NCBI GenBank assembly: GCA_028692735.1
Contig: JAQUWS010000012.1
Coordinates: 1-32,317 of the forward strand
Direction: 5' to 3'
DNA length: 32,317 bases
Source: Candidatus Altimarinota bacterium
Lineage (GTDB): Bacteria; Patescibacteriota; Gracilibacteria; BD1-5; UBA6164
The translations under genes and the position numbers were made by a program. The notes beneath the pieces were generated by a model. It was not told the DNA's origin and ran no database searches. It was given only the letters and a program-made list of their open reading frames with translations. Of the stretch, positions 8,403 to 18,812 are shown in pieces (the stretch's first letter is position 1; every line of letters starts with the position of its first letter).

Positions 8403-10766
8403 ATGCAAAATAATAATCAAGAATACAGAATACAGAATACAGAATATAGAATGCAGAATACAGGACATAAACAAAAACTTCTAAACAATAATTTCTATCA
8501 ACAAAATTCTAATAAAAAAGCCTTTACATTAGTAGAACTAATAGTAGTAATAGTAATCCTAGCAATCTTGTGAACCATAGCATTTATAAGCTACCAATGA
8601 TACAGTAGGAACTCAAGAGATAGTGTAAGAATAGCAGATACAAATACAATAAAAAAGAACCTATGAATATTTGTAGTAGAAACATGATTTTATCCAAATC
8701 CAGATAATAGTGTAAGTATACTATATAGCTGAGCGACACTATGGAACCAATGAACAGTATGAGATACAGTAATAAGAAATATAGAAAATATAAACAAGAA
8801 ACCAACAGACCCATTAACAAATAACGAATACACATATAGTGTAGCAAACAATAGAGTAGAATACCAAATCTGAACAATCCAAGAAAATGGATGATGATGA
8901 GTGGCTATAATAACAGAAAAAACATATGCACTATGAGATAGTAGTACAGTAGCAGAAATATCATGAAACTACAATGAGAGAATACTAAAAGTAAATACAT
9001 GATGATTAAGTTATATACTAGCAATCCCAAGTATAATAACAACAGAGATAATCACACAAGAAGTACAAAACATACTAGATAATGATAGCCTAGTGTATGA
9101 TGGCTACAAAAATATCCCATGATCATATGCAAACCAATGATATACAAGTACATGATGATTTGATTATTCACCAACAAATATAGTAGTGTATAGTGGAACA
9201 ACAATAAACTTTGATGACAATGCAAGTAAAATAGTGTTTATGACAAACCTAAAAAACGCATATAATGGGACAATAATCGGGTCAGAAGAAGTATACAAAG
9301 ATATATTAAATATGAATCCACAAACAGAACAAGATAAAGCAGTAAACCTAGTAAACAACTACATAACAACAAATGTATGATGAATCTCATGAAAGATAAC
9401 AACAGTAGTATTTAAAACATGTACACTAAACTGACAAATACTAAATCACAATCAAACAATAACAACATATAGTGAAAATAGTATACTATACTGAGCAAAC
9501 TATACATGTACAGATAGATCACAAGAAAGAACATGTAATGACTGAACACTAAGTTGAGATGAAGCATACAGCTATACAAGTTGTGTAAAATGAGAACCAA
9601 CAAACTGTAGTGCAAATACAAGCTATACATATAACTGACATACATACTCAATACCAGCTATAAATCACTGACAAACAGCAACAAATATAGATTCACAAGT
9701 GATAAATATCTCAAACTGAACACAAGTATACAAACTAATAAGTATATGATGTAATGACTGAGTCTTAGTAAATGAAACAGAAGAAGCAACACCAACAGTA
9801 ACATGTGATAGTTGATATATACAAAGTTGAAACAATTGTATCCAAGCAACATATACAGTAAGTTGAAGTTTTTGAACAAATGCAAACTGAGCCACAATAA
9901 ATGTATGTTGAACAAATACAACAGCAGATTCAGCTTGAAACTTTACAGCAATAAGAAATTATGGAAGTGTATGTAATAACATAACAGCAACAAGAACATG
10001 ATACAATTGTACAACAACAACTAACTGATCAGCAAATTTAAGTTCTAATATAACAAATATAGCTTGAAATTGTAGTGCAAGTACATACACAGTAACATTT
10101 AATGCCAACGGATGAAGTTTATGAACAACAAGTGTAACAGCAACATATTGATCATCTATGCCAACATTAGCAACAGCCCCAACTTATGCAGGATATACAT
10201 TTAACTGATATTTTAATGCACAAAGCTGATGAACAAAATATTACAATGCTGATAAAAGTAGTGCAACAACATGGAATATAACATCAAATATAACACTTTA
10301 TGCACAATGGATAACTGCAAGTACAGAGTATACATTAAATGTAGTTTCATGACAATGACTATTCAATGCTAATTGAACAATCGTTTTTGTCCCAGTTACA
10401 TCTTCTTTAACAACAAAATCTGCTGCAATGAACTATTGTTTAGATAAATGATATAAGCTTATTGCATGAAACACAACAAATACACATTGTTGGTGGGATG
10501 AAACTACGACATCAATAGCAAAATTGGTAAACACTTGTAACTTGAGTTGAATAATATGAAATTATAATAATTACTCTGTTTCTATGCCAAATTGAACTTA
10601 TACTTGGATTAGTATGGATACAGACATATCTTACTCAGCAACATCATGTTCATATTGAAAATGAACATTAACAGTTAATTCAAATATAGGATCTAGTACT
10701 ATTATTTCATCTTGTTGAACATGGACTACAATAAATGTATGACAATATTTATTGTGTGCAAAATAA
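8403..10766 (+). CDS. Giant type IV pilin-like adhesin with InlB-type repeat, 787 aa
   Basis: The leader (about 40 residues, NSNKKA at the end) and the helix FTLVELIVVIVILAILGTI mark a prepilin with Glu at +5 and Ala at -1. A pseudopilin-like head follows (SVRIADTNTIKKNLGIFVVE, NPDN, KKPTDPLT). Cys-rich modules occupy about 350-560, including YSIPAINHGQTA, shared with the preceding pilin. An InlB/Listeria-Bacteroides-type repeat begins with TVTFNANGGSLGTTSVTATY and ends with YNADKSSATTWNIT-x-N-ITLYAQW, at about residues 575-640. The last 140 residues contain paired Cys and Trp (HCWWDETTTS) and may form another binding domain. It lies 46 bases after the first pilin, probably in one operon, and ends in a terminator. 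Codon use in the first two-thirds is rich in A-ending codons, unlike its neighbours. Confidence 0.8.
8421..8462 (+). repeat. Heptanucleotide tandem repeat in pilin leader
   Basis: Six consecutive 7-bp units (GAATACA three times, then GAATATA, GAATGCA, GAATACA) encode the heptad-like EYRIQNTEYRIQNT in the leader of the 787-aa pilin. Unit-number change would shift the frame before the cleavage site, so this is a candidate phase-variation tract. Confidence 0.85.
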
Positions 10767-10781
10767 TTTTGCTACAATTAT

Positions 10782-10804
10782 AAAAATCAGTAGGGATTTT
10801 TGTT
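10782..10804 (+). terminator. Terminator after the pilin pair
   Basis: AAAAATC (10782-10788) pairs with GATTTTT (10795-10801) around a 6-base loop, 16 bases after the stop of the second pilin gene. The remaining bases to the insertion sequence at 10899 hold no gene I can see. Confidence 0.55.
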
Positions 10805-10898
10805 AAACTAAATTATATAGGAGTGAAAGACTAATTTAATTTTTTATTTTTTATCTTTTTCAATTTTATTCGGATTTATTGGTAGAATATAAAAATAA

Positions 10899-10925
10899 TA
10901 GAATCTAAAGTCAAATGCAACTTTT
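10899..10925. repeat. IS30 terminal inverted repeat, 3' side of transposase
   Basis: It matches the other end at 9 outer and 13 inner bases with a 5-base mismatched middle. The last codons of the transposase lie inside it. Confidence 0.8.
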
Positions 10926-11978
10926 TTTAAAGTTATAAAAAACTTCGTTAGGAGTTAGAAATCATAATCTTTCTCTAGGTCGGTTATTTAGAAGAATTAC
11001 ATATTTTTGTAATTCTTCTTTAGTTAAATAACTAAAATCAGTTCATTTAGGTAAAAATTGTCTTAATAATCAGTTTGTATTTTCATTGGTTCATCTTTGC
11101 CATGGAGAATATGGATGAGCAAAATAAGTAGTCATTTTTGTTTCTCTTTCAATATCATAATGATAAGCAAATTCTCTTCAATTATCAAATGTAATTGTTC
11201 TTCTTTTATACTTTGGTATATTATTAAAATCATTAATTATTGATTCAGAGACACATTTTGCAGTAGAATTTTCAACTATATCAGCAATTAAATATCAACT
11301 TTTTCTTTCAACATTAGTAATAATTACTTTTTTATTTAAGGCTTTCTTTTTTCCAACAACAGTATCAGCCTCCCAATGACCTAAAATAGTTCTTTTTTCA
11401 ATAATTTTAGGTCTTTTATCAATCATTCTTCTATTATCTATCTGATATTTTTCTTTTCTTCTATTTTGATATCTTTTTCATTTTCTACGAAAATATTTTG
11501 AAATTAACTCTCTATGATTAGAATATATATAGTTGTAGATAGAGTCTTTTGAGAGTGGTGATTTATTTTCAAACCTCCATATTCAGCTTATTTGTTTTGG
11601 AGAATAATATTGTTTTATTTTTTCAAGAATAAATCATTCAACTTTTGATCAAGATTTAATTCTACAGTATCGCTTTGAAGCGATACTTTTTCGTTCTACT
11701 CTTTTGTTATGAATAGTTTTAGAATTAAATTGTATTTTCTTTTTTCCTATTTTTACTAGATTATCCTTAACTTTCTTTCAAGTTTTTCAAATCATTCATC
11801 CTATATATTTCCATTTAGTTTGATTATATTTTATATCATTATTTTGAAATAATCTGTAAATAGTAGTTTTATTTCTTCATAAAGCTTTTGCAACTTTTGG
11901 AATACTATATCATTCTTTCAAAAGCACTTCTATTGCAGTTAATTCTCATTCACTCATTTGAGTATTTCATTTATTCAT
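10905..11978 (-). CDS. IS30-family transposase
   Basis: 357 residues. The N-terminal part (8-50) is a helix-turn-helix of the IS30 type (MSEGELTAIEVLLKEGYSIP, then KVAKALGRNKTTIYR). The catalytic core has Asp205 in LGHWEADTVVG, Asp265 in TITFDNGREFA and Glu299 in SPWQRGTNENTNGLLRQF, with 33 residues between the second Asp and the Glu, as in DD(33)E IS30 enzymes. The C-terminal LNNRPRERLGFLTPNEVF is a further family hallmark. Many glycines, including those in DNGREF and QRGTNEN, are UGA, so the gene is adapted to code 25 and would be truncated in an ordinary host. It starts at ATG 11978, 46 bases inside the element end. Confidence 0.92.
11666..11687 (+). terminator. Hairpin inside transposase gene, antisense terminator?
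   Basis: AGTATCGCTT (11666-11675) and AAGCGATACT (11678-11687) form a perfect 10-bp stem with a TG loop. On the + strand it is followed by a T-run, so it resembles an intrinsic terminator for transcription antisense to the transposase. It codes for RKSIASKRYC in the transposase frame. Confidence 0.45.
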
Positions 11979-12023
11979 ATTTACGAATTTAGTATTACTT
12001 CTTTTAGTATATTATATTTTTCT

Positions 12024-12050
12024 AAAAGTTGCATTTCGTGATAGATTCTA
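12024..12050. repeat. IS30 terminal inverted repeat, 5' side of transposase
   Basis: This is the partner of the repeat at 10899-10925. The transposase ATG lies 46 bases inside it, leaving little room for a promoter, which may be partly in the repeat. Confidence 0.8.
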
Positions 12051-12061
12051 ACAAAATACAG

Positions 12062-12115
12062 TTGACAAATAAAAATAAAATATTATAAACGATAAATACA
12101 TTTTTATCGTTTATA
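12062..12115 (+). promoter_or_regulatory. Promoter with inverted repeat over the -10
   Basis: TTGACA (12062-12067), a 16-bp spacer and TATAAA (12084-12089). The -10 is the outer part of a perfect 13-bp inverted repeat, TATAAACGATAAA (12084-12096) and its complement (12103-12115), with a 6-bp centre at the likely start of transcription. It ends 4 bases before the ATG of the CDP-alcohol transferase gene. It is an operator candidate. Confidence 0.6.
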
Positions 12116-12119
12116 TTTT

Positions 12120-12923
12120 ATGAAAAATAAAGAAACACTAAATCAGTGAGGTCAAAATAAAATCAAATCAAATCTTGATAAAAGTTTATGAGTTTTGACA
12201 TCATGAGTAAAAAAATCAATAGACTTCATTATAAATTATTGAAGTGAAATTAAAGACAAAGGATTGAAAAATGCTGAATTTCTAGATTCTTTAAACAAAG
12301 CTTGAATTACACCAAACAACATAACAACTTTTAGATTATTCACATTTTGAATGTGAGTACTAATGTATGAATTATGACATGCAAAAACATGATTAAGTAT
12401 GATGACTTTGTCCTGTGTACTTGATGTAGTTGATTGAAAATTAGCAAGAAAATATCATCAAAAATCAAAATGATGAGAAACTTTTGATGCATGACTTGAT
12501 AAAACAAGTGATATTCTATTGACGACATTAGCTACTATATCATTAAGTGAGTTTTCATCGATAGAAGCACTAATTAACTGACTTATATGAATAGCTAAAG
12601 CAGATCAACACAAAGAATCTCAATTCAGACCATGAAGACCATGACTTGATGAACAACTTGAAATATTTACTGAAAGTATACTTGAAGATGAAAATACTCA
12701 GTATATTAAAAAACCTACTCCATGAGCTGCAAATAAATATTGAAAATACAAAACAGCAATGCAATTTACATCTTGACTTTGAATTTTATGGACTCAAGAA
12801 GTAAATAAACTCATAAGTATGTGAGTTTGAAAGGATGTATTAGAAGTAGTTTTTATTGCTTTATCTTGAGTATCTGTAGTTTTGGCTCAAAAAAGTATAA
12901 ATTGAACAAACGAAAAAAAATAA
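12120..12923 (+). CDS. CDP-alcohol phosphatidyltransferase family protein
   Basis: 267 residues. The complete family signature is present: Asp102-x2-Asp105-Gly106-x2-Ala109-Arg110-x8-Gly119-x3-Asp123-x3-Asp127 (in LDVVDGKLARKYHQ and GGETFDAGLDK). These residues bind CDP and the metal pair and transfer a phosphoalcohol from CDP-activated donors, so the enzyme makes phospholipid in the membrane. Which product (PgsA-, cardiolipin- or inositol-type) cannot be told. Hydrophobic segments flank the site (about 70-102, 130-155, 215-255). About 60 residues before the first helix are polar and rather long for the family. It is transcribed from a promoter with an inverted repeat and closed by a terminator before ftsH. 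Confidence 0.85.
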
Positions 12924-12926
12924 GAT

Positions 12927-12959
12927 AAAAAAGTTTTTTTGCAAAAAAAACTTTTTTTT
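12927..12959 (+). terminator. Terminator after CDP-alcohol transferase gene
   Basis: A stem of A6-G-T7 against A7-C-T8 around a GC-containing loop, ending in a T-run, stands 4 bases after the stop. Confidence 0.7.
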
Positions 12960-12999
12960 ATACAATATATAAGCCTTTAAAACTAACAAAAAATAAAAA

Positions 13000-14865
<1,866 letters not shown>

Positions 14866-14876
14866 TCAATATATTT

Positions 14877-15191
14877 ATGACTTCTAACCTTGATAAAAGA
14901 TTAAGCTATCTTAGAAATGTTGTTTCAAATAATCTTTATTTTGATTATGTAATTTGATGAAAAGTTAAAGAAAATATTTTAGATAAAGTGCAAACAATTA
15001 TTGATAAAAGAGATTATATCACAACTAAAGAAGAGTTCATAAACTATTATCTTGATATAGAACTAAAAAGATTAAGAGATTATGCAAATCATTGGATTGA
15101 TATGAAACAAATGTGATATGATGAGACTATATTAAGTGAGATTAACTACTTAGTTATAGCATGAATAAATCCAAAAGAGTTTAAATGATAA
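14877..15191 (+). CDS. Hypothetical protein, 104 aa
   Basis: Not recognised. A small soluble, helical protein (LDKRLSYLRNVV, ENILDKVQTIIDKRDY, EFINYYLDIELKRLRDYA) without signal or membrane segment. It starts 11 bases after the ftsH stop and ends 11 bases before the next gene, so the three are probably one transcript. It could be related to FtsH activity by position only. UGA is used for Gly at several places, including the penultimate sense codons, so the frame is open only in code 25. Confidence 0.7.
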
Positions 15192-15202
15192 CCTTTTTAT
15201 AT

Positions 15203-15700
15203 ATGAAAACACCAGACATAATAAACCCAACAGTTAGTTCTCCCAGATTATGATTAGCTAAGTGAGTAAAAAAAGAAGTTGATGAAGTTTCTTGAATAAC
15301 TCACAATATATTGACATTTTGCTATGATATAGATAAATGAATAACTGAGATTACTCAATTAATTTCAATAATGCTAAAAAAAGGAAATCCAATTGATGAA
15401 ATTTATGAAATTATAATAAATGATTTAACTTCTATTTGAAATATTCCTTTGCTTTTCATTATCCAAGATAGATTTATGAAACTGTTAAATTTCATAGATA
15501 TAGATAAAAAATATGAAGCAACAATTAAATCATATTTTTCACTATGACATACATTAAGTGAAGTAGAAAATTTTGTGATTATGGATTATGTAGAATCTAA
15601 AATACACTGTTTAAAACTTAAAGATGTTGACTGATTAAAACAACACGCATACAATCATATAAAGATTTGACTTCCAATTGAAAGTGCTTTTAAACAATAA
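15203..15700 (+). CDS. Hypothetical protein, 165 aa
   Basis: Not recognised. It has a polar N-terminus (MKTPDIINPTVSSPRLGLAK), then mixed helical sequence with hydrophobic faces (ITQLISIMLKK, IPLLFIIQDRFMKLLNFI) but no clear membrane segment. There is a single-Cys ESKIHCLKLKD near residue 137 and a C-terminal HAYNHIKIGLPIESAFKQ. It lies 11 bases after the 104-aa gene and is probably the last gene of the ftsH transcript, since a fresh promoter follows at 15719. Confidence 0.7.
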
Positions 15701-15718
15701 AAATATTACAAAATAAAT

Positions 15719-15746
15719 TTGACTTTTGTATATTAATTATTATAAA
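15719..15746 (+). promoter_or_regulatory. Promoter of the 57-aa gene
   Basis: TTGACT (15719-15724), a 16-bp spacer and TATAAA (15741-15746) stand 31 bases before ATG 15778. Confidence 0.55.
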
Positions 15747-15777
15747 AGAATATATTTATTTTTTAATTATAAATTGT

Positions 15778-15951
15778 ATGCATAATAATAATACATTAGG
15801 TGATTTGCTAGCTAGTGTTGATAAAGAAAAAAGACAAGAACTTCTGTCAAGAGTAGATACAATGCAAGAAGCATGAGTTTCAGTTGATGCAATAAAAAGT
15901 ATTGTATGAGATATAATTGAAGATAATATACCACCAGTAATTGGAGAATAA
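15778..15951 (+). CDS. Small acidic hypothetical protein, 57 aa
   Basis: Not recognised. The sequence is compact and well-behaved: LGDLLASVDKEKRQELLSR, then VDTMQEAGVSVDAIKSIVG and an acidic C-terminus ending IPPVIGE. Two amphipathic helices seem likely. It has its own promoter and its own terminator, so it is an independent short transcription unit, which supports it being real despite its size. No signal or membrane segment. Confidence 0.65.
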
Positions 15952-15963
15952 ATAAAATATAAA

Positions 15964-15993
15964 TAACTGATTTTTTTAAAAGTCAGTTTTTTT
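15964..15993 (+). terminator. Terminator of the 57-aa gene
   Basis: AACTGA (15964-15969) pairs with TCAGTT (15983-15988), with further A/T pairing possible in the loop, followed by a T-run. Confidence 0.65.
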
Positions 15994-16054
15994 ATTTTAT
16001 TTTTTTACATTTTTAGATAAATTATAGTTAGTTAATAATTAATTATAAAAACTT

Positions 16055-16666
16055 ATGAATGAATTAGTAAACATTGTAGTAAATCTAGTTTGAGATATGG
16101 GGTATATTTGAATTTTTGTTATGATGACAATTGAATCTAGTTTTATTCCATTTCCATCTGAAATTGCTATGCTTCCTGCTTGATATTTAGTAAGTTTATG
16201 AGATATGAATTTTATGCTAGTTTTTCTAGCATGAACTCTATGAGCATTAAGTTGATCAACGATAAACTATGTTTTAGGTTATTACCTATGAGGACCAATT
16301 ATAAAAAAATTAGTTCATAGATATTGAAAATATATTTTTTTAAAAGAATCTCATTATAAAGAAGCAGAAAAATATTTTAAAAGTCATTGATCTATAACAA
16401 CATTTCTTGGTAGGTTTATACCAGCAGTTAGACAGCTTATAAGTATTCCAGCTTGAATATTTAAAATGAATTTTGTTAAGTTTTTAATTTTTACTTTTTC
16501 ATGAGCAGCTATCTGGAATTTGATTTTGATAACAATTTGATATATAGCATGACAAAATAAAGATTTACTTGAAAAATATAGTAAAGAAAGTTTGTATTGA
16601 GTCATTATAATTGTTATCGTAATCTGATTAGTTTATTATTATATAAATAAAAAAAAGAATAATTAG
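16055..16666 (+). CDS. DedA family membrane protein
   Basis: 203 residues, the normal size. The family hallmarks are IPFPSEIAMLPAGYLV at about 32-47 and the amphipathic stretch FLGRFIPAVRQLISIPAG at about 115-132, with membrane helices at about 10-30, 50-75, 145-170 and 180-200. DedA proteins belong to the SNARE-associated Golgi fold and include undecaprenyl phosphate and phospholipid flippases; the motif Arg in GRFIPAVR is the one found essential in family members. A role in envelope lipid recycling would fit with the nearby murD and CDP-alcohol transferase genes. The Nudix gene starts 4 bases after its stop, so the two form an operon with murD. Confidence 0.85.
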
Positions 16667-16670
16667 TTTT

Positions 16671-17102
16671 ATGAGAGAAAATTTACAACAAAGAGAATGT
16701 AGTAAAGCTGTCTTATTAGACCAAAAATGAAATGTGTATATGGAAATTCATAAAATAGCATGATGAAAATTATGATTTTTTGGAGGTTTTATAGATTTAT
16801 GAGAAACTAAAGAATGGGCATTAACAAGAGAATTACGGGAAGAATTAGCGATATATAAAGAAGTTGAAAAAAAAGATTATATGTGAGAGATTTCTGTTGA
16901 ACACGATGAACTTGGTTGTATTAAAATACATATGTTTAAGATAATCATTTCAAATGAAGTCTGAAAAATAATTTCTCAAAATGAAGATGTCGTTGTAAGT
17001 AGATTTAATTGATACAAACAATTAGATAAAAAATTTTTTATATCAGAAAATAAGCAATTATTTATGTCTCTTATTTCAGATGCATTTAAATTAACTAACT
17101 AA
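16671..17102 (+). CDS. Nudix hydrolase
   Basis: 143 residues. The Nudix box Gly39-x5-Glu45-x7-Arg53-Glu54-Leu-x-Glu57-Glu58 is complete (GFIDLGETKEWALTRELREE), so it should cleave a nucleoside diphosphate linked to some other group with a divalent metal. The usual small residue after the box is not conserved (LAIYK), and the substrate cannot be inferred; mutT-type cleaning of oxidised nucleotides and NDP-sugar cleavage are both possible. No membrane segment. It sits between dedA (4 bases) and murD (3 bases), so it is co-transcribed with them. Confidence 0.85.
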
Positions 17103-17105
17103 ATT

Positions 17106-18812
17106 ATGAATATAAATGAATTAATCAATAAAAAAATCTCAATCTTATGATTTGGTAAAGAAGGGAAATCAACTCTTTCTTTTCTTCAAAAAATCTGATG
17201 TACAGACCTAACCGTGATAGATAAAAACATAAATGATACCATTGTCATCTCGAGCGAAGTCGAGAGATCTGCCGAAGAAACAAATAGTGAAACTTGAAAA
17301 AATGTAGAACAAAATCCCCATACCCCCCTTTATCAAGGGGAAATAGAAAAGATTCCTCAATTAAAGTTTGAATGACAACAAATTAAAAATATAAAATTTA
17401 TAACATGAGATAACTACCTAGATAATCTAGAAATTTTCGATTACATATTTAAATCACCATGAATCAGTCCATACAAAAACGATTTACTAAAATACAAAGA
17501 TAAATTATGGTCACAAACAAAACTTTTTTTTGAACTATACAAGTGAAATATAATATCAGTTACGCAGACAAAAGGGAAGTCTACAACAGTAACTCTGATT
17601 TATGAATTACTTAAAGATGCTTGATACAAAGTAAAATTAGTCTGAAATATCTGAAATCCAGTACTTGATGAAATAGATTTAATTTGAAGTGAAAATGATT
17701 TAAAGAGTAAAGAAAGAATTAAAAATAATGAGTGTACTTTATCGCCCTGTGTCATCCTCGGGCTTGACCAGGGGATCTCTATAAAGGAAAAACAATTAGA
17801 AAAAACTAAAGATACAGATATTCTAGAAAGTAATAATTCAAATGATACTTCTAAAAGTTCTAGTGAATTGATAGATTCCGGATCAAGTCCAGAATGACAA
17901 CCTAGTGATAATTACGATTTCATTATCTACGAACTTTCAAGCTATATGCTTGAAGACTTAGATAATCACCATAGCTTTATAAGTATATTATGAAATATTT
18001 ATGAAGATCACCTTGATTGGCATAATTGATTTGAAAACTATAAAAATTCAAAACTAAATATTCTAAAAAACTCAAAAAATTTACTTATCTGAGAAAATTT
18101 ATCAAAAGAAATTTTTGAAAAAAAATTCTCTAATATCCGTCATTCCTACGAAGGCAGGAAACTATCATATAGTTTTAAAACCTTCTGAGAAAAATCATCA
18201 TATTATGCTCACGATAAAAACATATTTTCAATTGATTGAAAAAAATTAGATTTAATAATAAATCCAAAAATCCCATGAGAACATAACTTAGCAAATTTTT
18301 GTGCTATTTTATGAGTAACCGATATTTTAAAAATAGAGTATAAGATATTTGAACATACTATAAATAATTTTTCATGACTTCCTCATAGACTACAAAATTT
18401 AGGTATATTTAACTGAATTACTTTTATTGATGATGCTATTTCAACAACTCCAGAAAGTACAATAGAAGCTATAAAAACTTTTAAAATAGACTTAGAAACT
18501 ATTTTTTTATGATGAACAGATAGATGATACACTTTTGATAAATTAGTAGAATTTATAGATGAATCAAATATAAAAAATATTGTATTATTTCCTCAAACTT
18601 GAGAAAATATTTTAAAATCATTAAAAAATAAATCAAAATACAATATTTTACAAACAAAATCCATGCAAGAAGCAGTTTTTTTTGCATACAAAAATACTAC
18701 AAAGTGAAAAATTTGTTTGCTTTCAACAGCATCACCAAGTTATTTTTTATGGAAAAATTATGAAGAAAAATGAGACTTATTTAAAAAATTTATTAAAGAA
18801 TATATGAATTAA
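17106..18812 (+). CDS. murD: UDP-N-acetylmuramoylalanine--D-glutamate ligase MurD with in-frame repeat insertions
   Basis: 568 residues, against about 450 for usual MurD. The enzyme adds D-Glu to UDP-MurNAc-L-Ala in the cytoplasm using ATP. Seen in order: an N-terminal Rossmann-like ISILGFGKEGKST; the P-loop TQTKGKST (153-160); VGNIGNPVLDE; YELSSYMLEDL; GEHNLANFCAILG; GLPHRLQNLG; IDDAISTTPESTIEAI; LGGTDRGYTFDKL; and the C-terminal LSTASPSYFLW. The excess length lies in three segments: about residues 46-95, 190-270 and 345-353. These contain five palindromic elements (separate entries) translated in frame, with a higher GC content than their surroundings. The conserved core is intact, so the enzyme is probably functional. 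The 3' end overlaps the convergent transporter gene by 4 bases. Confidence 0.82.
17244..17270 (+). repeat. Palindromic element A inside murD
   Basis: Head GTCAT, stem ATCTCGA/TCGAGAGAT around GCGAAG, tail GATCT. It is translated in frame as VISSEVERS in the N-terminal domain of MurD. Confidence 0.75.
17323..17342 (+). repeat. Element B inside murD (CCCC/GGGG type)
   Basis: CCCCTT (17325-17330) pairs with AAGGGG (17335-17340). It lacks the GTCAT head and so belongs to another repeat type. It is read in frame as TPLYQGE. Confidence 0.5.
17751..17778 (+). repeat. Palindromic element C inside murD
   Basis: Head GTCAT, stem arms around CTTGA, tail GGGGATCT. It is read in frame as VILGLDQGIS in the loop between GNIGNPVLDE and the YELSSY strand. 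Confidence 0.75.
17873..17898 (-). repeat. Palindromic element D inside murD, inverted
   Basis: On the reverse strand it reads GTCATTCTGGA-CTTGAT-CCGGAATCT. In the murD frame the inverted head GAATGAC includes a UGA, read as Gly, which would be a stop in the standard code. Confidence 0.75.
18139..18160 (+). repeat. Palindromic element E inside murD
   Basis: Head GTCAT, stem TTCCT/AGGAA around ACGAAGGC. The usual tail is lost. It is read in frame as RHSYEGRKL near residue 349. Confidence 0.6.

Larger units (their letters stand above)
10899..12050 (-). mobile_element. IS30-family insertion sequence, complete
   Basis: A 1152-bp element with one transposase gene, bounded by imperfect 27-bp terminal inverted repeats at 10899-10925 and 12024-12050. 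Both ends read inward as TAGAATCTA, five differing bases, then AAATGCAACTTTT. A 2-bp TA at both edges may be a target duplication or part of the repeat. The transposase frame is intact, so the element looks recently active. It separates the pilin genes from the CDP-alcohol transferase gene and sits just upstream of the promoter of the latter. Confidence 0.85.

Noticed and set aside
9186-9380. Separate 64-residue gene
   Set aside because: It is a UGA-bounded piece of the 787-aa pilin in the same frame.
17106-18812. murD as a pseudogene because of length and internal repeats
   Set aside because: The frame is open from start to stop and all conserved MurD blocks are in order.
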